From a virus, in IMG/VR virus record IMGVR_UViG_3300001419_000053, positions 3,648 to 24,370 of that record: DNA of 20,723 nucleotides; one strand, written 5' to 3'. The position numbers were made by a program, and so were the translations under genes. Below the pieces are notes generated by a model. It was not told where the DNA came from. It saw only the letters and a program-made list of their open reading frames with translations, and did not search any database. Shown here one piece after another: positions 17,401 to 20,723 of this stretch (the stretch's first letter is position 1; each line of letters starts with the position of its first letter).

Positions 17401-17464
17401 GGGCATGATCTCCGTTGCCGAACGGGGAGAAGGTCTTATCAAGGCCATGAAGGAGCGGGATTGA
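11471..17464 (+). CDS. Giant polyvalent internal virion protein with JAMM and HExxH peptidase-like domains and LPD38-like C-terminus
   Basis: 1997 residues (T7 gp16 is 1318). In order: a 9-residue IDLSDLPPA tandem repeat (residues 4-30); hydrophobic/amphipathic helices (about 140-250); a coiled coil rich in Arg, Gln and Glu (about 275-325); a JAB/RadC-like JAMM domain (about 600-705) with E654, H675-N-H677-PSG and S685..D688; a second, similar but motif-less unit (about 745-850); a zinc peptidase site HEIGH (955-959) with GFAEF (E1005); a long helical middle; and a region starting near RNPLRDQFSAFVYSKYGF (about 1505) typical of large polyvalent protein-associated domain 38. Such proteins are thought to be injected with the DNA. 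I do not see the transglycosylase signature of T7 gp16. TAATG overlap with the preceding gene. Confidence 0.9.
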   Translation: MSPIDLSDLPPAIDLSDLPPAIDLSDFPRRPFLAEEEPVHFDLEGTLDEISRISPSVSDDPRGDFGRMVWTVARPFVSTGYNAASALNRGMGALSEHLDIIQEYISDVAHTEKVEVFEKAARQYEENAEYWKKRVDTVGSSFMEELLGEALGGAVPGITEFMLNVPYAAALGAAEAHKEGQGEILGALTEAAKRGVLGMVFRAMHPLKQYLRAPVMGTVFGAQTALEGGDMRETAKGFGTGALYSLSSPGGKMGLNDIGAEMRRAAALSQANESIQHLSIMKTISDYERSHAERRRQEADIRRQERNAEADKFMEAQEKENADFMDYVQADMLSMVSGGSAGQQRDFNEGGGWEVGRVASGYPQWFRDICKKHKTGRDEFLRIVSKYENEQPLTDRQQRIYDAFSWAAIDESRKPQYADIEEVLKGIDDDREFRKREDQEALKDEIINEIKAEESLTEEEFREALDDWDRIVSGESTPSQTPRRRVPPDMKDTGMSQVNIEGGAEPILEQEPAPPRQRPDRQLDLLVRILDQEVPGMDREVDNRGPNEQNYIYETKLDKQSELPFDEVSHARRTDLATAAKTAEIQPEIVSRAAGTYRTRTVTIRTPADAAHLSELNIGDKAQEHFLIIMMDAEQKVIGVHQYSKGTSHSAPAEMGVILGHALTVPDVKSVLLAHNHPSGNPQLSKEDQTVFNMLRHAATDTGVDVLDMIAVVGKVGDSPGEYSSCMEGSTGREIPQYAGQPESVIPVVERIVARPGEHLRAVSGSADMMIYGKERYPDGALLLLNPKNEIIGAIRIPDYGQLQGRTTRDIVTEIHKTNAMGMIVYDPTRKLSSDEMRNLQRFATATSMDLYDIIDGSGSAADRNSMPPRPYRTPAPDEYSYAFQPAKDFKQRTPEEETDNDRIYRRSDIVKLLRDKLDIPIRTGRFRDRALGIFKVRDEVVRTRQANDIEVIAHEIGHALNKFLWGLKKRNLNTEPFTYYADELGPIATQPKAGQPVLQEGFAEFVRLYVTDNNRALQVAPRFHRYFEETLRDKAPEVKEIFLEARRNFEGWLKQPPLHRILGQMSVDQNNRRATTLDDLYTAGIDDLFPLRDVVNTMTKGKAAAAADDPYVLARLLRGWTGKAQVFLRHRPFTFGTYEDAGKSLHEILQPVKTRLDEFRAYVVAKRTLELKGRDIETGILPADARWAVDAYESDFAPVFAELKEYQDLTLQYLRDSGVIGEKAYTKIKKLNDDYVPLYRVMEESAREYGIGTGMESRDPVKRIKGSARDIQDPLESIVKNTYLYINLAEKNAVGRALVELAEKTGGQGKFIERIPQPLQKIAIREPELMGILTRYGKWTETSRYRETQKKVGEKITAVDAEGEGLKPIDKVEERAREALQARGFSQGETEQILNRLKGAKTPEAKSKIIERTIEKIVVKETVQEFGLELPGDTVEIFRASAFVPKDNVISVWRDGKRELYEVHPDVARTFQALDREDLNLFVKLMAIPAKMLRAGAVLTPEFMIRNPLRDQFSAFVYSKYGFIPGVDLARGMFHLVRRDDMYKNWMKAGGVHSMLTSMDRTYMQDNLGDVLQKYPVKNLVKNPIELLRVLTELTEAGTRLGEFSRGYPKEGGGKAGAQAAAFSSREVTLDFARIGAKTKAVNALIAFWNAQIQGGDRMVRAFKDNPLQASWKAVASITVPSIALAIANHDDPRWKHIPQWEKDLFWIVMTDDHVWRIPKPFGLGILFGSVPERVVEYILDRDPDAFHGLLESLGRGMSPGMIPTGALPYIENWANKSLFFDRGIVPPGREDVLPEYQYQPYTTETAKLLGRFFGKLPDLPDIDVLPTAPAKVENLIRGWTGGLGMHVLKILDAGLDAAGMTAEGPTEPTKTLSDIPFIKAFAVRYPSASAEPVARFYEDYDAYRKTQNTIKTLAEKENNPAAAAKLLSKHKKRLAVNLDMTYQSLRNMHRVVDAIYSNPDMTGDEKRELIDITYMGMISVAERGEGLIKAMKERD
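11480..11552 (+). repeat. 27-bp tandem repeat, 2.7 copies
   Basis: Units 11480-11506 and 11507-11533 are identical and a third partial copy follows to about 11552 (last base variant gives Phe). Each codes IDLSDLPPA. The repeat lies four codons into the giant virion protein gene. Confidence 0.93.
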
Positions 17465-17467
17465 GAT

Positions 17468-17557
17468 ATGTTTAATTCTACCATAATGTCGGAGAAAATG
17501 CGCATCGATGCGGCGGATCCGGGTGTTCCGGAGTACGATTTCACTACATTTCTGTAG
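17468..17557 (+). CDS. Possible 29-residue peptide after the giant gene
   Basis: An ATG 3 bases after the preceding stop opens 29 codons ending in TAG, filling most of the gap before the XhlA-like gene. The product begins MFNSTIMSEKMRID and ends YDFTTFL. No clear ribosome site lies close by; AAGGAG at about 17449-17455 is 13 bases away. Coupling to the giant gene would be needed for translation. No likeness is recognised, and it may be chance. Confidence 0.3.
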   Translation: MFNSTIMSEKMRIDAADPGVPEYDFTTFL

Positions 17558-17572
17558 GAAGGGATACGTCAA

Positions 17573-17785
17573 ATGGGAAATGGATTTATGGTTATAACGG
17601 AGAAGGACTGGGAACACGCCGACTCAACTCAGCGTGACTGGATGGTTTTCAACACCTTGCAAAGTCTCAACACCCGGATGCAACTGCTGGAAAAGCGGGA
17701 CTTCTATTACAAAGTATGCGCCTTCGGCGGCGGCATGGTCGGCGGCGCCCTGGTTATGGGTGCGGCAAAATTCGCCGGAGGCTAA
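17573..17785 (+). CDS. Small membrane protein, XhlA-like (lysis-associated)
   Basis: 70 residues. The N-terminal part is polar and carries ITEKDWEHADSTQRDWMVF (residues 8-26) and a heptad-like NTLQSLNTRMQLLEKR segment (27-42); the C-terminus is one hydrophobic Gly/Ala-rich helix (about 49-68). This layout, a soluble helix followed by one C-terminal membrane segment, is that of XhlA-type and similar small proteins encoded with phage holins, which help the holin or attach to the membrane. GGAAGGG lies about 10 bases before the ATG; a second ATG at 17588 is in frame. It heads the lysis cassette with the DUF5675 and holin genes. Precise role unproven. Confidence 0.7.
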   Translation: MGNGFMVITEKDWEHADSTQRDWMVFNTLQSLNTRMQLLEKRDFYYKVCAFGGGMVGGALVMGAAKFAGG

Positions 17786-17806
17786 CAACAGGAGAGGAGA
17801 AGACAG

Positions 17807-18226
17807 ATGAGAACCTTTGAATTGATACGAATTGCCAACACTATGGCTGGCGCCTTCGGCGTCTATCTCTATAAGTCAACACCCTTTGCCGTAACGCTGG
17901 AACCGCCCTGGAAGGACAACAAGAAAAATAAGTCTTGCATTCCCGCCGCGATATACCTTGCCCAGCTATGGGAAAGCCCTACTTACGGCCCGGTCTATAG
18001 ATTTCAAGACGTGCCCGGCCGGGACTATGTCCTGAATCATTGGGGCAACCTCCTTAAAAATACGGAAGGTTGTGTCTTGATTGCCGAAAAGTTCGGGATA
18101 CTCGACGGCCGTCCCGCCGTCCTGACGTCGCACAATTCCCCGGGAGAAGGCTTCAATGAATTCATGAAGCTGGCCGCAGGCGATCGTGAAATAAAAATAA
18201 TCATCAGAAATCGCTGGGAGGTGTGA
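17807..18226 (+). CDS. DUF5675 family protein in the lysis cassette
   Basis: 139 residues. The pattern TLEPPWKDN...SCIPAAIY (residues 30-50), VPGRDYVLNHWGN (69-81) and NTEGCVLI (85-92) matches the DUF5675 family, common in phages and of unknown function. H78 and C89 with G80, N81 and G88 recall the H...GC layout of YkuD-type L,D-transpeptidases; that resemblance is my inference and not an established assignment. No signal peptide or membrane segment is seen. AGGAGAGGAG lies 5-15 bases before the ATG. It sits between the XhlA-like gene and the holin, the usual slot of an endolysin, and the holin gene starts one base after its stop. Confidence 0.8.
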   Translation: MRTFELIRIANTMAGAFGVYLYKSTPFAVTLEPPWKDNKKNKSCIPAAIYLAQLWESPTYGPVYRFQDVPGRDYVLNHWGNLLKNTEGCVLIAEKFGILDGRPAVLTSHNSPGEGFNEFMKLAAGDREIKIIIRNRWEV

Positions 18227-18227
18227 C

Positions 18228-18653
18228 ATGGGACTGCTGGGAGACATGACACTGGGCGGCGTCAAGGGATTCATGGAAGGCGCCGGAACACTGGCCAAAG
18301 ATTTGAGATCAGCCCTTACGGGGGAGATTTCTCCGGAGAAAAAAGCGGAGTTAATGCAAAAGGCCGATGAACTGGAGGCCCAGGGTATGAATGCCCAGGC
18401 GGATATAAATAAAATTGAAGCGGCGCACCCGAAACTGTTCGTCTCCGGCTGGCGCCCGGCCCTGGGCTGGGTCTGTGTCCTGGGGATCGGGTATCAAATG
18501 GTATTCCGGCCGCTGCTGGGGTGTGCTCTGGTGTGTTGTGATGTCACCCTGCCTGTGCTTGACATCAGAGATCTCATAAGCCTGGCCGTTTCCATGCTGG
18601 GCCTGGCGGGATACCGCACCTACGAAAAAACAAAACAAGTTGCCAGGGACTAG
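18228..18653 (+). CDS. Holin, three-transmembrane (GTA_holin_3TM-like)
   Basis: 141 residues. The N-terminal half is soluble and helical, with EISPEKKAELMQKADELEAQ (about residues 33-52). Then comes the signature FVSGWRPALGWVCVLGIGYQ (about 72-91), a second hydrophobic segment (about 94-107), and LISLAVSMLGLAGYRTYEK (about 117-135). GWRPxxGW and the closing LGL.G.RT.EK are the marks of the '3TM holin for gene-transfer release' family (PF11351). It would form the membrane lesion that times lysis. It follows the DUF5675 gene by one base, with GGGAGGTG as ribosome site just before the ATG, and precedes the tail fibre by 12 bases. Confidence 0.88.
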   Translation: MGLLGDMTLGGVKGFMEGAGTLAKDLRSALTGEISPEKKAELMQKADELEAQGMNAQADINKIEAAHPKLFVSGWRPALGWVCVLGIGYQMVFRPLLGCALVCCDVTLPVLDIRDLISLAVSMLGLAGYRTYEKTKQVARD

Positions 18654-18665
18654 GGGGAGAAGATT

Positions 18666-20339
18666 ATGGCTTTGGAAAGTGTAATAACGCGCAAGGCGTA
18701 CACCGGCAACGGCGTCAACGACACCTTCGCCGGCACAAATATCAAGATCGTTGACAGTTCTCACGCGGAGGTATATGTCGCCGGCGTATTGCAGACGGAA
18801 GACACGCACTATACTGTCAGCGATGTCGGTGAAGATACGGGCTTTATCGTTACATTTGAGGCGGCATATATCCCTGCCAGCGACGCACAGGTCCTGCTGA
18901 TCCGGGTCCCGCCGCTGAAACAGCAAACCAGATATCCTGCAAACAGCGCCTTTCCCGAAGACGATCACGAAGATGCCCTTGATTATCAGACCATGATATC
19001 GCAGTATCTGCGCGAACTGCTCAACCGTGCGCTGAAACTGGCCGTCACGTCTGCATATACCGACATCGAGGTACCGGATCCGGAAGATGGAAAACTTCTC
19101 CGTTGGAAATCCGACCTGTCTGGTCTGGAAAATTTCGACATAGCAGGCATTTCCGCCCTGGCTGTCAGCGATTTCATGAAAACCGTCCTGGATGATGAGA
19201 CGACGACAGAATTGCTGTCCAGTATCGGCGTCAGTGATTTCATGCAGACCGTCCTGGATGATGAGGCAACGACAGAATTGTTGTCCAGTATCGGCGTCAG
19301 TGATTTCATGCAGACCGTCCTGGATGATGAATCAACGGCCGCGGTCCAGGCAACTCTCGGCATTGCATCTTTTGACAAAGAAGTAGTGGAAACAAATATG
19401 CTGTTGCTGGCTTTGAAGGTGGCGGTTATTGGATCGCTTGTTAAATACGGGATGGTGGACGCAATCGCCGATGCGTTCGTCGATGAAAGCGGGGTCGATA
19501 CAGGCGCGTCAGAGTATGTGACATATGACGGAGGTAGCGATCTATATGAAAGCGATACAGGGACAGAAACCTGGGCGGAGACGCTGAACGCAGATAATAC
19601 AGTCTGGGCGAACGGCACGATCAGACAGGTCCTGTCCGCGGCGGATATATCCACCAGCGGATCAGCTATTCGTATAACCGTGCAGGCGAGTACTTCGGCC
19701 GGCTTTGAGGTAGATAACTTTGCTATTGTTGAACGGGATTCTGTAGCGAATGGAACAACGATACCCACTGAAATTCTTTTTGACGGGACGAGCGGGCTGA
19801 TACTGGCGGCGGGAGAAAGCGCAACCAGTGACTGGTTGACGTATGCTTTGGATGAAACGAAGGATTATCTTTTGATTGCTGATTTAGCGGCCGATGTAGG
19901 CGCCAGGGTGTTGATAGGTACCGGCCTCATATATTACAAGGCTGCGTCTGATTCATATAATACGCAGAATTTGACTGCCGACGGTAATCAGTCGAATACA
20001 TATCTTTTTTCCTCAGTGGAGATTTTTGCTGGAAGCATGTCTCTCCAGTCTGAGACAAGCGACGCCGACGCACAGCCGGATACGATAAGGATGGTAATGA
20101 TCGCGGGAAATACCGCAGGGTATACGATCAACACGGATTATAAGGGCTGGGTAAGTAGAGACGCGGGGACAACATGGACCCAGGTCACACTTGCCGATGA
20201 GGGTGATTATTCGTCAGATGCAAAGGTGTTGGAAGGCGAAGCCGATGTGTCGGGACAGCCTGCTGGAACATCGATAAAATGGAAGGTTACAAGCGACAAA
20301 GACATTGATGTGAGAGGCATAGGGCTACTATGGGAATAA
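18666..20339 (+). CDS. Tail fibre / receptor-binding protein with T7 gp17-like N-terminus
   Basis: 557 residues, the same size class as T7 gp17 (553). Residues about 4-130 match the T7-type fibre anchor: YTGNGVNDTFAGTNIKI, AEVYVAGV, DTHYTVS, then IPASDAQVLLIRVPPLKQQT and FPEDDHEDALDYQTMI. This part attaches the trimeric fibre to the nozzle. Residues 167-232 are three 22-residue repeats beginning VSDFM, probably a coiled or linker segment. The rest is strand-rich and includes YKGWVSRDAGTTWTQVTLADEGDY and a closing VSGQPAGTS.KWKV...D..GIGLLWE, a C-terminal module I recall from phage tail proteins in metagenomes. No chaperone domain is seen. The C-terminal half is visibly poorer in G+C than the upstream genes, suggesting exchange of the host-binding part. 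Confidence 0.87.
   Translation: MALESVITRKAYTGNGVNDTFAGTNIKIVDSSHAEVYVAGVLQTEDTHYTVSDVGEDTGFIVTFEAAYIPASDAQVLLIRVPPLKQQTRYPANSAFPEDDHEDALDYQTMISQYLRELLNRALKLAVTSAYTDIEVPDPEDGKLLRWKSDLSGLENFDIAGISALAVSDFMKTVLDDETTTELLSSIGVSDFMQTVLDDEATTELLSSIGVSDFMQTVLDDESTAAVQATLGIASFDKEVVETNMLLLALKVAVIGSLVKYGMVDAIADAFVDESGVDTGASEYVTYDGGSDLYESDTGTETWAETLNADNTVWANGTIRQVLSAADISTSGSAIRITVQASTSAGFEVDNFAIVERDSVANGTTIPTEILFDGTSGLILAAGESATSDWLTYALDETKDYLLIADLAADVGARVLIGTGLIYYKAASDSYNTQNLTADGNQSNTYLFSSVEIFAGSMSLQSETSDADAQPDTIRMVMIAGNTAGYTINTDYKGWVSRDAGTTWTQVTLADEGDYSSDAKVLEGEADVSGQPAGTSIKWKVTSDKDIDVRGIGLLWE
19164..19361 (+). repeat. Three 66-bp repeats in the tail fibre gene
   Basis: Units 19164-19229, 19230-19295 and 19296-19361 each code 22 residues starting VSDFM. 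The first two and most of the third share DNA sequence closely (GTCAG[C/T]GATTTCATG; ACCGTCCTGGATGATGA); the third diverges at its end (AAVQATLGI). Similar 'F..tvLDD..a......lG' repeats are known from other phage fibres. Confidence 0.92.
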
Positions 20340-20355
20340 AGGAGGAATAAAAACA

Positions 20356-20496
20356 ATGTCGGTTATGAAATTAGTTTCAAAAAGAGCGATCCAAAAGAAC
20401 CCCGCGACGGTGTTAAAAAAACTTATTGCCCTCTTGGTGCGTAAGAAACTCATTACCACACAGGAGGCCCGATCATTGCGGGAAAGCGATGACTAA
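20356..20496 (+). CDS. 46-residue hypothetical protein after the tail fibre
   Basis: Starts MSVMKLVSKRAIQKNPATVL and ends in an acidic ARSLRESDD. It is basic overall with a leucine/isoleucine-rich helix (KKLIALLVRKKLITTQEA). The 'LV.KKLIT..EA..L' ending resembles short oligomerisation or SHOCT-like helices, but that is weak. AAAGGAGGAA lies about 9 bases before the ATG, a good ribosome site, and it follows the fibre stop by 16 bases, so it is probably the last gene of the operon. Function not recognised; a fibre-associated or regulatory small protein is possible. Confidence 0.65.
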   Translation: MSVMKLVSKRAIQKNPATVLKKLIALLVRKKLITTQEARSLRESDD

Positions 20497-20524
20497 TATT
20501 TGACTAAAAACTGTGTCGATAATG

Positions 20525-20577
20525 GGGTATTTAAGGGTATATCAGGGTAAAAACAGCATCCCTCTTTATGAGGGGTA
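20525..20577 (+). repeat. Iterated GGGTA motifs, three at 10-base spacing
   Basis: GGGTA starts at 20525, 20535 and 20545, exactly one helical turn apart, and again at 20573. Such phasing would place the motifs on the same DNA face and is typical of protein-binding iterons, but no binder is known. Confidence 0.6.
20558..20576 (-). terminator. Weak candidate terminator for leftward transcription
   Basis: Arms 20558-20564 and 20570-20576 pair over 7 bp with one G-U, loop TTTAT. On the minus strand the hairpin is followed by GCTGTTTTTA, a modest T-run; on the plus strand it is followed by an A-run, which does not fit a terminator for the late operon. Confidence 0.3.
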
Positions 20578-20723
20578 AAAAATGAAAGTCCCGGAATTGT
20601 TTGATATTTATTGAAGGGCGATGCGGGATTCGCATCAACAGCCTTTAGCCTGGAAGGCCAGCGTCAGCCTTGCAACCACCTAATAATGTTACCCTTATTA
20701 TTATTATTTGTAAAATGACCAAC

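Larger units (their letters stand above)
20497..20723. other. AT-richer non-coding right end
   Basis: No plausible gene of useful length. It holds GGGTA motifs 10 bases apart (20525, 20535, 20545, plus 20573), a 7-bp hairpin (20558-20576), a 6-bp hairpin (20620-20636: GATGCG-GGATT-CGCATC) and a TTA-repeat tract (about 20694-20709). It may be the end of the late operon, a control region facing the next module, or a genome end; the window does not show which. Confidence 0.5.

Noticed and set aside
20500-20523. Possible sigma-70 promoter (TTGACT with GATAAT)
   Set aside because: The spacer is only 12 bases, too short for a functional pair.
20620-20690. tRNA or tRNA-like remnant, possible attachment site
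   Set aside because: GATGCG-GGATT-CGCATC slightly recalls a T-arm on the minus strand, but no acceptor, D or anticodon arms pair up on either strand.
1-20723. CRISPR array, insertion sequence, integrase or rRNA
   Set aside because: No spaced direct repeats, transposase or recombinase motifs, or rRNA-like sequence were found. The repeats present are in-frame tandem repeats within genes or short motifs.

Overview
The window is almost entirely one rightward (+ strand) late operon of a tailed phage with a short, T7-type tail (podovirus). The gene order matches the T7 class III block: portal (gp8-like), scaffold (gp9-like), major capsid (gp10-like), tail tubular A and B (gp11/gp12-like), a GNAT-fold internal virion protein (gp13-like), two further virion core proteins (gp14- and gp15-like positions), a giant last core protein (gp16 position), lysis genes and a tail fibre with a T7 gp17-type N-terminus. 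Genes are tightly packed (TAATG and ATGA overlaps, gaps of a few bases), and no convincing minus-strand gene is seen. A Gram-negative host is inferred from the T7-like architecture and from an O-antigen ligase/polymerase-like membrane protein; the species cannot be named. G+C is moderately high over the structural genes and falls in the second half of the tail fibre and the right end. No terminase, polymerase, integrase, tRNA, CRISPR or IS is visible.

Layout. 1-626: a small protein of the type often found between terminase and portal, open to the left edge, with a near-perfect 81-bp tandem duplication. 628-3383: portal, Bbp19-like small protein, scaffold. 3384-3599: structured non-coding leader of the capsid gene. 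3600-4698: capsid and a small probable decoration protein, each with the same AAGGAGGT ribosome site. The pair is bracketed by two similar GC-rich hairpins. 4763-6316: the cargo gene, an O-antigen ligase/Wzy_C-like polytopic membrane protein with a helical-repeat tail, overlapping the tail tubular A start. 6300-11471: tail tube/nozzle and internal virion proteins. 11471-17464: a 1997-residue polyvalent protein with a JAMM (JAB/RadC-like) domain, an apparent degenerate second JAMM copy, an HExxH...E peptidase site and an LPD38-like C-terminal region. 17468-18653: small ORFs and a lysis cassette (XhlA-like, DUF5675, three-TM holin). 18666-20339: tail fibre with a triple 22-residue repeat. 20356-20496: a 46-codon gene. 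20497-20723: non-coding DNA with helically phased GGGTA motifs.

How it works together: portal, scaffold and capsid build the head; gp11/gp12-like proteins and the fibre build the tail; the core proteins are expected to be ejected into the host at infection, which would make the giant protein's protease-like domains candidates for early takeover or counter-defence. The envelope-modifying ligase would be made late, together with capsid, and most simply would change the surface glycan that the fibre or other phages recognise. Most unusual are the ligase in the virion operon, the multi-protease giant core protein, and a lysis region without a recognisable endolysin.
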